Shown here one piece after another: positions 33,069 to 44,789 of a DNA stretch of 64,000 bases; position 1 is the first letter of the stretch, and each line of letters begins with the position of its first letter. A program made the position numbers and the translations under genes. The notes below the pieces were generated by a model that had not been told where the DNA came from, searched no databases, and saw nothing but the letters and a program-made list of their open reading frames with translations. The stretch covers positions 179,869 to 243,868 of the forward strand of contig JASANG010003973.1 of assembly GCA_030248215.1 (NCBI GenBank). Direction: 5' to 3'. This stretch comes from Enoplolaimus lenunculus (Eukaryota; Nematoda; Enoplea; Enoplida; Thoracostomopsidae).

Positions 33069-33563
33069 AATGGGTCATCCACGTTAAAATGAACGCGCCG
33101 ATGTAATAAATGTTTCATCCACCCCATTAGGAACAGCATCAAAGTACACATACTACCTGGAGGCAAGGTACAGTTTCATAGCTGTACTAACATAGTGTTA
33201 ATTGTCTAGACTCTGTCAGAAGGGACTCTGGATAAATACATGTTGTCTGTAGGATGTCAGGACATTACGTTAGCACACGCGCACACATTTAAAAAGACAC
33301 GCTGTGCATACATATTCACACACATCATTCAACGCACAAAATTGAGTCCCTTCTGAGGGACTATGGACAATAACAGTTCCCGATAATGATGTCAGGACAA
33401 GTATATATTTAGGCCTAGAGCATATTCATTGTCTAAAGGTTCAGACAATGACGTATTGACATCTCAGACAGTGTATAAAGAGAGTGGTTAGGGACAACGT
33501 GGGCACCTTAAAGGGAGGGACATTTTTTACAAATGTGCGTGCATTTTAACGTGGATGACCCAT
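33069..33563. mobile_element. GGGTCATCCACGTTAAAATG-ended MITE
   Basis: About 495 bp; the right end CATTTTAACGTGGATGACCC is the exact inverse of the left. Related ends at 22028-22585 and a fragment at about 36030-36058. Confidence 0.8.
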
Positions 33564-34290
33564 AAACAAATGAAAGATGTTATATTTTTATGCCGACGCA
33601 ATTGAGACGTGCAAATATTCACTATGCTTTGAACAATGTTAAAGAAAAAAATGGCAGATGCATTGAAATTTTTATTAAGAGTTTGGATAAATTTCGTAAT
33701 TTTTATATCATTTCGAACAATTGTAGCGTATCTGTATTGAAAAATTGCGATATATTTCTAATTTTATAACTGATTTTGAGCGTAAATTGTATACCGGAAC
33801 TCCTGGTATTTCTGTCCCGGAATTGGGAACAGTTACCAATCTTTACTAGAAACAGATATCCGGTTGCACCATGCTTGCAGAGTTCTGATGCCACAATGTT
33901 ATGACGAGGTGGTCACAGGGACCCAATGGCCATCCTGGCCGCGGTCCTAATGTTTTTCAAAATGAAAAACATAAAAAAACTAGTTTTTAACCTAAAGTTA
34001 TTAGACAGCTGGAACCGGAAAACGAGGTTGGCGTGTGTTAACGACCGTATAACGATGGTACTCGTCAAACAATACTTGTACACTGGTCTACGTAAAGTTT
34101 GAGTCTGAGCCAAATTCTCAATGCTAAGCTACGCTATGCCTTAAACTTAAGCCTTAAATATGCTAAAATCTAAAATTTGTAACCCGTTTGGCCAGAAGAA
34201 TACAACAGCATAGCAAACTTAACATTCTAAGCAACAAGTGAAATTTAGTACAAAAACACAATATTCAGTACTACAAATTGGCCATTGCAA
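33564..34290. other. Unassigned intergenic
   Basis: Short minus-strand frames only; no domain recognised. Confidence 0.45.
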
Positions 34291-34563
34291 TTAACCCCTT
34301 CTCACATTGAGTTGCCTATAGGCAACTCAACGCAGTGTATATATGTGTTAAATAATATATATCGCACCGTGTTTAACAATTGTAACACGTATACATAGTA
34401 CTAAATCACGACAAGACGTGAGATCCCCCTCGGGCTCGAGCGTCAAGCTCCTATAGCTGAGTGGTGATGGTATACGCCTCCCACTCCAGTCACCGGAGTT
34501 CTAATCCTAGCATAAAAGTAGGTCTCAGGGGAAATAGAAAATATTCATGTGAGAAAGGGTTAA
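34291..34563. mobile_element. Family G MITE with tRNA-like core
   Basis: TTAA borders, TIRs CCCCTTCTCACATTG and ATGTGAGAAAGGG. tRNA-like stretch on the plus strand (TATAGCTGAGTGG, GAGTTCTAATCC), opposite in orientation to 18467-18744. Confidence 0.82.
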
Positions 34564-34709
34564 ACTAACGCACCGTTCGTTATAGGTTTTGACTGACAGT
34601 AACCGAATGTACCGAGTATTGGGGTTGCCTGATGAGTAAATTTTCAGTTGTACGTGCACTTGTTATCCCTACCCTGCATGTCACATAAAATTTTTTGACA
34701 CTCGTTAGG

Positions 34710-34800
34710 GCCAATGTTACTTTTAGGAGCTTAACAGTAGATTACGTGTACTCCTAAGCCTAAGGCTAAGCGTTGCAAAAGTGTGTTCCTAAGCGTAAAT
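34710..34800. mobile_element. Left half of a family B MITE
   Basis: GGCCAATGTTACTTTTAGG, CCTAAG and the GCGTTGCAAAAG spacer; no right end. Confidence 0.7.
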
Positions 34801-35264
34801 CGGTGGCAGTGCCTTAAAATACTGTGAACAACGCATAAGTACTATTTGACAGATTCTATGAGTCGCTCCGGCAGCTTTTACGATGCTTTGTTTAAAAGTA
34901 ACAAGCAGACCCTAAAATGATCAGGTAGGAAGCAAGGGTACACATCGTACCGCTTTCCGCACACTGTGTAGGGGGTCCTGGTCGAATATGTCTCTCGATA
35001 GCGTTACCCCCTTTGAAAATGTTCTGGTTACCTTAACCAAAATTTTCAGGGCGCAGCAGGGACAACTGAGTACTTTGAACAAATATAGTATGCATTAATA
35101 GTTCAAGCCGGCGAAAGCGAAGCGCGAACGCTACTCAGAAATGCTACTATTTAACAATATCGAAACCAAAATTAAAAGCGAGCATAAATATTATTTCAAA
35201 TTTACAATTACAAGTTTGAACTATAAACAAATTGTTCTCTATCAAGGATTATTTTCTCATATTA
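34801..35264. other. Unassigned intergenic
   Basis: Nothing recognised. Confidence 0.5.
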
Positions 35265-35404
35265 TAATAGAGTCAGTTTAAGCTTTAGACTAATTTTTTT
35301 TGCTTAGGCTTAGGATTAGGCTTAGGAATAGGCTCATCCATACGCTTAGGCTTAGGCTTTCGCTTAGGCTTAGGCTTAAGAATATGCTTATACTACTGTT
35401 CCGA
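35265..35404. mobile_element. Family A MITE lacking both outer TIRs
   Basis: Inner sequence from AATAGAGTCAGTTTAAGC to ATACTACTGTTCCG with TTAGGC hexamers. Confidence 0.75.
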
Positions 35405-35581
35405 AACTTAAATATTACTTAATATAATGAATTTCAATACAAATCTAAACAAGTATATATTTCATTTCGTCACGCGAGGCCCCACCGGGGTTAAAACGGC
35501 AGGGTTGTTTTCTTTGCCACACAGAATCTGCCGCACCAAAATGACACAACGTTAGCATCGAGAACAAAACCAGAATCTGAT

Positions 35582-35837
35582 GAAAAACGTTGGTTTAAGC
35601 ATGGAATCAAACGTCGGCTGGATATCATTTGTCAAGGTACGTAAAGCAACCTGATAACCGACCGCGCCGTGCAGAGTTCAAGGACAACGCAGACATCCTG
35701 CTTACAGGGTCTCCAATGTCGATACACTCACGTTTCTCAGTGCATAATGTCCGTGGCACTGTTCGAAGGGACCATTGTTGTAAATTTGTTTTAGCAGAAG
35801 CTATGCACAAAGAATAAAATTTATTTCGTAGAAACAA
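35582..35837. other. Possible exon region, strand unclear
   Basis: Open frames on both strands. Plus: ATGGAATCAAACG... leading to a good donor AAG|GTACGT at about 35638. Minus: a frame starting MFLRNKFYSLCIASAKTN. Nothing recognised in either. Confidence 0.18.
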
Positions 35838-36064
35838 CGCTGTAGCGAGAGTCTGCGCTTCGTCAGTAGTCCCTACCGAGTGACTGTGTTTTGTCCCTAC
35901 TCTCTTGGAACACTGTCAGGACAAAACCTGCTTTCCATAAGTACAGGGTGTGTTGTCATTAGGCCCTTGTTATAGCATCGTTTTTGACACTGGTCCTAAG
36001 AGGGTGGGTGGACAATTTTTAGAACTATGCGCGCATTATTACGTGAATGATCCATTACGGGTTT

Positions 36065-36335
36065 TTAACCCTTTCACTCATTGAGTATACTATGAGCAAC
36101 TAAATACAATAATGTACAAGCAATGCACACACTGTGAGCAATGTTTAACATTTATAACATATATGCGCAGTGCAAAGTCTCCACAAGACGTGAGAGCCTA
36201 CTCGGGCTCGAGCGTCAAGCTCCTATAGCTCAGTGGTCATCGTAAACGCCTCCCAGCCGTGACACTGGGGTTCGAATCTTACCTTGAAATTACGTTTCAT
36301 TTGAAATTTAAAATATTCATGTGAGAAAGGGTTAA
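36065..36335. mobile_element. Family G MITE, second subfamily
   Basis: TTAACCCTTTCACTCATTGA to ATGTGAGAAAGGGTTAA; tRNA-like stretch with TATAGCTCAGTGG (A box) and GGGGTTCGAATC (B box), the best-preserved in the window. Confidence 0.85.
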
Positions 36336-36732
36336 ACACTTGTATACGTATGCAGAATACATATGCAAATGAAAAAAAGAAGTAAACAACCATCTAAACA
36401 CAGCCTCGATGAGGCGAGGTTGCGAAAATTATTTGACATTAACGCGTCGTTTAATCGTGTATTTTAACAGTACAGACGTGCTAGTGCATTTCACACCAGT
36501 AGGTTGCACCGAATAGTGTAATTTACTTGTAATCAATATCAAGGATTGACGATTTCCTACACAAGACTATGCAACTTACGAAATTAGTTTGGTAAAAAAA
36601 TGTGCCAGCGCGTTGTTGCACTTGGGCCCTGTCCCATTCGGTTTTTTAGACGACCAATTGACACTTTCAAAACGCAATTTTGAAAAAAAAACGCATGAAC
36701 AGTTCTAGAATTTAAACGAAACACTTACTAAA
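36336..36732. other. Unassigned intergenic
   Basis: Nothing recognised. Confidence 0.5.
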
Positions 36733-36955
36733 TCCCAATGAGTTGATTTTAACTCACATTAAGTTGAATCACTCAGTCTGAGTTAGGACTATTAGAACTC
36801 ATAATTTTGAGTTGATTCAACTCATTCTGATTTAATTAATTTCCCCGGAACCAACTCAACTCAGAGTAAGAATCAATGCAACTCAGAGCGAGCTAAAGTT
36901 TACCGTTAACTAAGAAATAACTAACTTTTCGTCTGAGTTGATTAATTAACTCATT
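36733..36955. mobile_element. Family D MITE (degraded ends)
   Basis: AATGAGTTGATTTTAACTCA to GAGTTGATTAATTAACTCAT. Confidence 0.7.
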
Positions 36956-37250
36956 ACACAGAATGTGTTCAGTTGCATACTCTTTTCATAAATGAGTATA
37001 TATTCACTTTTGGCATTATATGGCAGGAAGGTTTATATTTAATATTGAAGACGGGTATTAGTGATTCCAGTAGGTGCAAACAACTAACAAAATTTTTCCT
37101 ATGTGCACCTTGTGATTGTTGTTGATTGACGCTGAGTTTGCGGTTACAATGCTCAATATGATAGCCCAATTGCCAGCTTGTATACTTTACGATGCTCTGA
37201 ATGGAACCACACTGGATGACGTCACTCAATGGGCATCATTCTCAATTAAA
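36956..37250. repeat. Possible family H fragment
   Basis: ACAGAATGTGTTCAGTTGCAT matches the inverse of the left family H end; the rest is diverged. Confidence 0.4.
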
Positions 37251-37481
37251 AATAGGTTTCAGCAATGAAATAAATGTATAAAATGAAAGTTTAATACCTT
37301 TTTGCCATTTTTCGTCGCATTACTAGGTAATAATGTACAAAAGTTAGCGCAATTTTCCTAAAGTTAACCACCGGGGGGCAGCACCGAAGCATGCTTTGAA
37401 AAGCCAGGTTTGAGTTGACTAACAATTATCACTGCGCAATTTGCTCCTGTCAAATAACAAAACAGTGTCGGAAACTGTAAC

Positions 37482-37566
37482 ATACATACATATATACATA
37501 TATATACACATATATTTATACATATATATAATATATATACATATATACATATATATGTATATATGT
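37482..37566. repeat. TA/CATA microsatellite
   Basis: Run of ACATATATATAC-type dinucleotides; frames through it are artefacts. Confidence 0.92.
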
Positions 37567-37671
37567 TTGCTTTGTTGTTTATTTCAAGCAATGCCTTACC
37601 TGACTGCGTCAAAAGTGAGCAAATGTAAATGTCTATAGTTGTATTATTCCTAAAACGTCATTTAACTATTC

Positions 37672-37850
37672 GGCCCATGTATAGAACAGGACCGGAGCAG
37701 TAGTATAAGCATATTCCTAAGCCTAACCTAACCCTAAGCCTAAGCCTAAAGCTAAGCATAAACCAAAACAAAACAATTAGTCTAAAGCTTAATCTGACTT
37801 CATTTACTGTCTCGCAGGAAAACGTTCCGGCCCTGTTCTATACATGGGCC
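37672..37850. mobile_element. Family A MITE
   Basis: GGCCCATGTATAGAACAGGA to CCTGTTCTATACATGGGCC, both ends complete. Confidence 0.9.
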
Positions 37851-38101
37851 AACAATGGCCAACAATTTTGCAATTCCTCGTATTTTTTTCAATTTGAATA
37901 TTGTAGCATATCAATTACATATTTTTTGAACGTCATTTAAATGCCAAAATTTCATTTTAAAGTGTAAGACGCAAATCATTTCACAAATATTTGCCAAACT
38001 TATTTTTTCAATTCATTCTTTCATATATCCAATACCTATAAAACATATAAATATGAGCTTTTGTAAATATTTGGCTAACATTAAACCACAAATTCTATAA
38101 T

Positions 38102-38186
38102 CGGATGGGCATCGGATATTTTTTTTATCCGGATATCCGCCAATTCTTGCCGGATACTTATCCGGATATCCGGTGCCCATCTATAC
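38102..38186. mobile_element. hAT-like ATCCGGATATCCG MITE
   Basis: GATGGGCATCGGATATT to ATATCCGGTGCCCATC, the same family as the 70-bp element at 17217. Confidence 0.75.
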
Positions 38187-38448
38187 TGTAAACGGATGTG
38201 TGAAGTGTAGGGCGGTTTTCTTGGCAAAATATTACAAATTATGAATCGTACAACTGTTTAAGGTACCTAATCATTTCGTACCACGTTGTACATCCATCAA
38301 AAATAAAGTTAATTTAATATCCGGTTGTGTTTGCGTTCAGTATTTTGTTTGCCTGACGTTTGTTGGCTGTAAAATTTGACGAAATGGTTGTTTTTATATT
38401 TTTTTGAAAACTTGAACAAGCGGTTGTAGGGTTTCAGTCACAGGAACA

Positions 38449-38624
38449 CAGTGGCGGATCCAGGATCTCAAAATGGGGGGGGGGCAAATTTCACAGGTAA
38501 TAAACTTACTTTTCACCCACACACAAACCATGAACTATTGTCACAAAATTGATCTATAATTTTTGTCGAGATGTTGTTGGGGGGGCACGGCCGGGGTGGG
38601 CCCCCCATAGATCCGCCAGTGCAG
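38449..38624. mobile_element. CAGTGGCGGATCC-ended MITE
   Basis: CAGTGGCGGATCCAGGATCT to CATAGATCCGCCAGTGC with poly-G/poly-C tracts; this terminus recurs in many animal genomes. Confidence 0.75.
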
Positions 38625-38844
38625 GAACATAAAGTTTACCGGTGATAAGAATTATTGTTATCATTATTTAGTGATCTGTTACCCAATTGCAAAGGTCACA
38701 GTTTATGTAGTATTTCATTTGACCGTTAACAGCGTATAATATTTCAACCTAAAAGCGACTGTCGAGTCAAGTTGCTTGCCAACACTTTTTGTGTTTAAGA
38801 TCTAATCAGCAGGAGATATTTCAGCTCTTGTACACTTTCCTTTA

Positions 38845-39063
38845 CACTTCAAAAAATGCTGAGTCAAATTGACTGTCTCCGAAATAGGCTTTTCCCGACT
38901 ACACAAACCGAGTCAAATTCGACTCCGCCAGAGTCAAATATGACTCACTGAGCGATTCATTGAGTCGAATTTTATTCTGGCGTAGTCGAATTTAACTCAG
39001 TTTCTGTAGTCGGGAAAAGCCTATTTCGGAGAGAGTGAATTTGACTCACCATTTTTTGCAGAG
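38845..39063. mobile_element. Family E MITE
   Basis: CACTTCAAAAAATGCTGAGT to ACTCACCATTTTTTGCAGAG with inner GGCTTTTCCCGACTACACAA inverted pair. Confidence 0.82.
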
Positions 39064-39109
39064 TACGCTTAACGTTTATGTTTAATTTATGTTCTCAAGC
39101 TTAGGCTTA

Positions 39110-39200
39110 GGTAACGAATAGAAGGATTGATATATATTTTGCCTTTCCAGAGGGTACTCCGGTTACTTGGTTTACGGAACGATATTTATTTTTAATTCAC
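39110..39200. repeat. Family C fragment
   Basis: CCTTTCCAGAGGGTACTCCG and TATTTATTTTTAATTCACC match the left inner part of family C. Confidence 0.55.
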
Positions 39201-39430
39201 CTTGTGATAGTTCGACCCAATACCCCTGTTTTACATATTCTTTTTTTGGGGCAGGGCTGACTGGCTCCAAACGAGTTTTTATACACAATTTTATCACTAA
39301 ACTTTGACACAAAATTTTGGTTCTGGTCAACGTTGGGAGTCATGGCTCGGGTGGCCCGTGCTTCGGTCCGCCATCGGTGTACCCATTGCGATGCGAGCCC
39401 AGCAAAACGCGAACCTGTCATTGAAACATC

Positions 39431-39620
39431 GGCACATGTTACTTTAAGGGGCGTCCAGGTTTCTGGTGTGCCTACAAAAGAGTAGGTTTAGATTCTAGAT
39501 TATATTTTTTGCTTAGGCTTAGGCTCAGGCTTAGAAACACATTTTTGCAACGCTTAGGCTTAGGCTTAGGCTTAGGAATACGCTTAATCTACAGTTACGC
39601 CCTTTAAAGTAACATTGACC
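39431..39620. mobile_element. Family B MITE
   Basis: GGCACATGTTACTTTAAGGG to CTTTAAAGTAACATTGACC. Confidence 0.85.
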
Positions 39621-39900
39621 GAAACATCTATTGAAATATGCGTACCGATTTGTCCTTAGTATTTTAATTCTATCGCGTTTAAGCTGCTTAAAAAGCGACC
39701 ACGATGTGTGTTAATTATGCTTATTGTGATATTTGGTATGTGATGAGCTTACAAACGACTTGAGCAAAAGTTGTAGAATAAATTTACAGCCAAATGTTTT
39801 GTAGACGTGAGCTTATCGGTCCTAAAACCTATACAATTTGAATTAATGTTTAAAATTTACATTTTTTTCTTGCAGTACACGAATTTTTCACTGCTTGGTA

Positions 39901-40108
39901 CACTGCAAAAAATGGTGAGTCAAATTGACTCCCTCTGAAATAGGCTCTACGGGACTACACAAATTGAGTCAATTAGACTCCGCCAGAGTCAAATTCGACT
40001 CACTTAGTCGCACGTTTGACTCTGGCGGAGCCGAATTTGACTCCGTTTGTGTAGTCCCGTAGAGTCTATTTCGGAGGGAGTCAATTTGACTCACCATTTT
40101 TTGCCGTG
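39901..40108. mobile_element. Family E MITE (1 of 3 clustered)
   Basis: CACTGCAAAAAATGGTGAGT to ACTCACCATTTTTTGCCGTG; near-perfect palindrome. Confidence 0.88.
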
Positions 40109-40172
40109 TAGCCGAGCTAACTCATGATTAATCTTGTTATTCGATCTATACTATTATTAGTGGATGATACTA

Positions 40173-40392
40173 CACTGCAAAAAATGGTGAGTGAAATGGA
40201 TTTTTTCCGAAATAGGCTTTACGGGTCTACGCAAACTGAGTCAAGTTCGACTCCGCCGAGTCAAATTCGACTTCGCTGAGCGACTTATTGGGTCGAATTT
40301 GACTTTGGCGGCGTCGAATTTTGACTCAGTTTGTGTAGCGCGCAAAAGCCTATTTAGGAGAGATTAAATTTGACTCACCCTTTTTTGCAGTG
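40173..40392. mobile_element. Family E MITE (2 of 3 clustered)
   Basis: CACTGCAAAAAATGGTGAGT to ACTCACCCTTTTTTGCAGTG. Confidence 0.85.
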
Positions 40393-40424
40393 TATTGGTC
40401 AAGAGTTTGCAACTTACCTGTTCT

Positions 40425-40618
40425 AAGTCATATTGACTCTCTTGGAAATAGGCTCTACGGGACTACACAAACTGAGTCAAATTCAACTCCGCCAGAGTCA
40501 AATTCGATTCACTGAGTCGCGCGTTTGACTCTGGCGGAGTCGAACTTAACTCATTTTGTGTAGTCCCCTAGATGCTATTTCGGAGAGAGTGAATTTGACT
40601 CACTATTTTTTGCAGTGT
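40425..40618. mobile_element. Family E MITE (3 of 3), left end lost
   Basis: Starts inside the family at TCATATTGACTCTCTTGG and ends CACTATTTTTTGCAGTG. Confidence 0.78.
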
Positions 40619-40639
40619 ATAAATGAAACTTTTTTGTGA

Positions 40640-40785
40640 CAACTGCAAATGTAGTTTCTTTATTGTAAAAACTATCCAGCCACCGAACTGGCGGTTGACC
40701 AAAAAACGAAGCCCCTGTTAAAGTTCATTCTTTACAGGGCAGAAAGTACCCAATTGCATACCCTTGTCTAACAGTATCATGAAGT
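40640..40785. repeat. Family H fragment
   Basis: ACGAAGCCCCTGTTAAAG to AATTGCATACCCTTGTC. Confidence 0.4.
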
Positions 40786-40795
40786 CTTGGTACTA

Positions 40796-41066
40796 TTAAC
40801 CCTTTCTCACATGAATATTTTCTACTTCCCCAGAGACCTACTTTTATGCTAGGATTCGAACTCCAGTGACTGGAGTGGGAGGCTTATACCATCACCACTC
40901 AGCTATAGGAGCTTGACGCTCGAGTCCGATGGGACTCTCACGTCTTGTGGTGATTTAGTACTATGTATTCGTGTTGCAATTGTTAAACACTGTGCGATAT
41001 ACATTATTTAACGTATATACACTGCGCTGAGTTGCCTATGAGAAACTCAATGTGAGTAGGGGCTAA
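40796..41066. mobile_element. Family G MITE with tRNA-like core
   Basis: TTAACCCTTTCTCACATGAA to ATGTGAGTAGGGGCTAA; the right TTAA is mutated to CTAA. tRNA-like stretch on the minus strand. Confidence 0.82.
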
Positions 41067-41075
41067 GTTAAATAA

Positions 41076-41117
41076 AACGGCCAATAGAACCACCAGAAAC
41101 CTGGACGCCTCTTATGG
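41076..41117. repeat. Remnant of a family B right end
   Basis: ACCACCAGAAACCTGGACGC..CTTATGGGCC, about 40 bp. Confidence 0.6.
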
Positions 41118-41517
41118 GCCAATAAAACGAACGCTCACGTATCCTAATGACGTTTCTGACTATATTTTTAAATTTTTCGCCGAAAATGATTAATCAATTC
41201 GCTGTTCTTGCTGTTGCAGCAACTATTATAAGCCCTTTTCCACAACAGGCTAATTTCGAATTAAAATGTCGTGACAGACTAAAAAATAAGCTAAATAGTA
41301 TTATTTTGTGCTGTCCGTGCAACACATAACACCTAGTCCCATCGGTATAAATTTTTAAAATAAAAACTTTGAAACTCAGTGCTGGGTTCACTAAAATTCA
41401 AACATTTGACCTGGTAAACAGTTTTCGTTCTTTTTTCTAAATTTTCAACACTTCAAAACAAAATGAAATGTTAAACTGTTCATACGTGATTAAAGATGCT
41501 AAGTAAGAATTTTTTCA
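41118..41517. other. Unassigned intergenic
   Basis: Nothing recognised. Confidence 0.5.
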
Positions 41518-41788
41518 TTAACCCTTTCTCACATGAATATTTTCAATTTTATATGAGATGTAACTTCAAGGTAAAATTCGATCCCCAGTCTCACGGGCGG
41601 GAGGCGTTTACGATGACGACTGAGCTATAGGCGCTTGACGCTCGAGCCCGAGTAGGCTCTCACATCTTGTGGAGATTTCACACTGAGCATATATGTTATA
41701 AATGTTAAACACTGCTCACAGTGTGTGTATTGCTCGTACATTATTGTATTTAGTTGCTCATAGTATACTCAATGAGTGAGAGGGTTAA
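41518..41788. mobile_element. Family G MITE, second subfamily
   Basis: TTAACCCTTTCTCACATGAA to CAATGAGTGAGAGGGTTAA. tRNA-like stretch on the minus strand with both boxes; matches 36065-36335 in inverse. Confidence 0.85.
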
Positions 41789-41858
41789 TATTAGTCATTG
41801 TAAAGAAGTGTCTGGGTCTGTCGCCTCGTTCCCTAAGGTAGAGTTGCTTTCATTCCTT

Positions 41859-42059
41859 GGCCAATGTTGGTTTTAGGGCCGTAACGGTAGATTAAGCTTG
41901 TGCCTAAGCCTAAGCCTAAGCTTAAGCGTTGCAAAAGCGTATTCCTAAGCTTGAGCCTATTTCTAAGCGTAAACCTAAGTAAAAAATGTCCAGAATGTAA
42001 GCCTAACTCTTTTACAGACCCACCAGAAACCGGGACAACCCCAAAAGTAACATGGGCCC
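41859..42059. mobile_element. Family B MITE
   Basis: GGCCAATGTTGGTTTTAGGG to CCAAAAGTAACATGGGCC. Confidence 0.85.
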
Positions 42060-42440
42060 ATTTCTCGGTTAATGTCTTGTTGAGGAAAATGAGACGACTT
42101 ATTCGCAAACAATATTGACATGGTCTGTAGTGGTGGCAGCAGCCCTGGGATATTGGGTCCGCGATCCCGTTTCGGTCGGACTGGGTTCAGAAATAACGAT
42201 AAATAGCTTTCGTTAGCTATCGGTATCTCAGCATGGTGTGTGTTTCTAAATTTCCTAAATCATTACCCGGCCTCATTGATACCTAAAACGCACACGAACG
42301 CGTAAGGTCGTTGAAAACCGAAATTGTTTGCAAATTATTCCATTCCTCATACAAATTACCTTCGCTGACAGCTTAAATTAACAGCTATAAAAAGCTGAAA
42401 ATCTGTCCTTACAGCGTAGTTGTGACTTCATAGTACGCTT
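42060..42440. other. Unassigned intergenic
   Basis: Nothing recognised. Confidence 0.5.
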
Positions 42441-42934
42441 GGCCCATGTATAGAACAGGGAGAGTCAGTTTAAGCTTTAGACTAATTTTTGTGCTTAGGC
42501 TTAGGCTTAGGAATAGGCTCATTCATACGTTTACGCTTAGGCTTAGGCTTAGGAATAGGATCATTCATACGCTTAGTCTTAGGCTTAGGCTTAGGAATAG
42601 GCTCGTCCATACGTTTAGGCTTTAGGCTTAGGCTTAGGAATAGGCTCATCCATACGCTTAGTCTTAGGCTTAGGCTTAGGAATATTCTCATCCATACGTT
42701 TAGGCTTAGGCTTAGGCTTAGGAATAGGCTCATCCATACGCTTAGGCTTAGGCTTAGGCTTAGGAATAGGCTCATCCATACGCTTAGGCTTATGCTTAGG
42801 CTTAGGAATAGGCTCATCCATACGCTTAGGCTTAGGCTTAGAAATAGGCTCATCCATACGCTTAGGCTTAGGCTTACGTTTAGGCTTAGGAATATGTTTA
42901 TACTACTGTTCCGGCCCTGTTCTATACATGGTCC
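42441..42934. mobile_element. Family A MITE with expanded TTAGGC array
   Basis: Both outer TIRs, with about eight blocks of TTAGGC repeats separated by AATAGGCTCATCCATACGC spacers; about 490 bp against about 150-200 for a basic copy. Long open frames on both strands come from the repeat. Confidence 0.9.
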
Positions 42935-43247
42935 CCGAAAGGTGTGCAAATTTAAAAATTCAGTGTTAAAAATTTAAAATTTAAAATGCTAAACTATGTA
43001 CATTGCTTGCTCTGCGTCATTGTAAATTTTAGCAATTGTAATTAGATAATTGTATACTAAAAATTGATTATTTTCCAAATGGATCGCGTTCGTTCACGAA
43101 GTGATTAACCTAAAATTACTTACGATGCTTAGTAAATCTAATCGCATCTTTATTGAGTTATTATTCCATTTGTACAATTGACATTGTTGTATTTGTTCTA
43201 TTCAAGCATAGTTTTTCGAAACTGAGCCTTGCTTCCACGTTCAAACA
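42935..43247. other. Unassigned intergenic
   Basis: AT-rich; nothing recognised. Confidence 0.5.
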
Positions 43248-43690
43248 GTAAAATACCCGAATAAAAGGGAGGACTAATATTTATTTGGCTTCTCCAGAGG
43301 GCACCCCTTTGCTAGTCGGTTACGGACTGTTATTTATTTTTAACCCACCCTCAGACGCCCTTCGTTAGTAATATATATTCGGTATTGCAACTATCCGTTG
43401 AATTAAACGCTTATTTGTCTTCTATCAAAAGTTTGAGCGATAATGTAAGTTTATACTTAGAAATGTACTTTCAAAAATTAAGTGCGTTTTAAAGTTTGGA
43501 ACTCAACTTTATTTGGTCCTGGAGTCATTTATGCACTACAATTAGGGATAATTGACATTTATGGACTCTAATTAGAGTTTAGGAACTTTATCTGTTTACG
43601 GACTCTTATTAGCGATACGGACTCCTATTGATTGGGACACAAAATGGCGATTCCCTCTTATTACCCTCCCAGTTTTATTCGTAACCTGGT
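43248..43690. mobile_element. Family C MITE (degraded ends)
   Basis: AGTAAAATACCCGAATAAAA to TTTTATTCGTAACCTGGTAT, interior typical of C. Confidence 0.75.
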
Positions 43691-43713
43691 ATATATGTCG
43701 AACTTACTTTTTT

Positions 43714-43914
43714 GACCCATGTTACTTTAAGGGGCGCCCACGTTTCTGGTGGGTCCATAAAAGACATAGATTTAGATTCCAGATTACATTTGTTTGCTTA
43801 GGCTCAGGTTTAGGCTTCGGCTTAGGCTTAGAAACTCATTTTTGCAACGCTTAGGCTTAGGCTAAGGCATAAGAATACGCTTAATCTACTGTTACGTCCC
43901 TTAAAGTAACATTT
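43714..43914. mobile_element. Family B MITE
   Basis: GACCCATGTTACTTTAAGGG to CCTTAAAGTAACATTTGC. Confidence 0.82.
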
Positions 43915-44197
43915 GCTTGTTGTTTTATATGCGTGGCTCAATTTACCCGCATAATTTTATAGTATTTCTTGATTTTTTTCTTATACAGTAATTTTTACAA
44001 CTTCACAATTGCAATAATAACAAACTTTTTGTATTTTGACGACAACTGGATCACATTGACACCGCAACAACAATCAGTTCAAGGAATATTAGCACGAAAC
44101 TTAGTCTGCACAGAGTTAAAGCTTAAACAAACTTATGGCAAACACTTGGTATTTTTTAAATTAGCAAATGAAACATTTTGTATTAGCTACTTCTGTT

Positions 44198-44789
44198 GGC
44201 CCGTGTATAGAACAGAGCCGGAACAGTAGTATAAGCATATTCCTAAGCCTAAGCTTAAGCGTAAGCAAAAAATGTAGTCTAGAATATAAGCCTACTCTTT
44301 TACAGACCCACCAGAAACCGGAACGGCCCTGAAAGTAACATGGGCCCTGATGTATAGAACAGGGCCGGAACAGTAGTATAAGCATATTCCTAAGCCTAAG
44401 CTTAAGCGTAAGCAAAAAATGTAGTCTAGAATATAAGCCTACTCTTTTACAGACCCACCAGAAACCGGAACGGTCCTGAAAGTAACATGGGCCCTGATGT
44501 ATAGAACAGGGCCGGAACAGTAGTATAAGCATATTCCTAAGCCTAAGCCTAAGCCTAAGCCTAAGCCTAAGCATATGGATGAGCCTATTCCTAAGCCTAA
44601 AGCCTAAGCCTAAACCTAGGCCTAAGCCTAAGCCTAAGCCTAAGCCTAAGCCTAAGCGTATGGATGAGCCTATTCCTAACAGTATGCCTAAGCCTAAGTC
44701 TAAGCTTAAGCAAAAAATTAGTCTAAAGCTTAAACTGACTCTATTATAGCTCCTTCGGAAAACGATCCGGCCCTGTTCTATACATGGGC
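44198..44789. mobile_element. Tandem of two A/B hybrids and one family A element
   Basis: Two nearly identical units of about 147 bp (from about 44205 and 44352) each begin with a family A left end (TGTATAGAACAG.GCCGGAA) and finish with a family B right end (CCAGAAACCGGAACGG..AAAGTAACATGGGCC). A third unit from about 44498 begins the same way but ends as a full A (CCCTGTTCTATACATGGGCC at 44789). Confidence 0.82.

Noticed and set aside
37364..37638. Frames rich in Tyr-Ile-His
   Set aside because: TA/CATA microsatellite.
42482..42977. Long frames of Lys/Pro- or Leu/Arg-rich repeats on both strands
   Set aside because: Products of the TTAGGC array in a family A element, with both outer TIRs present.
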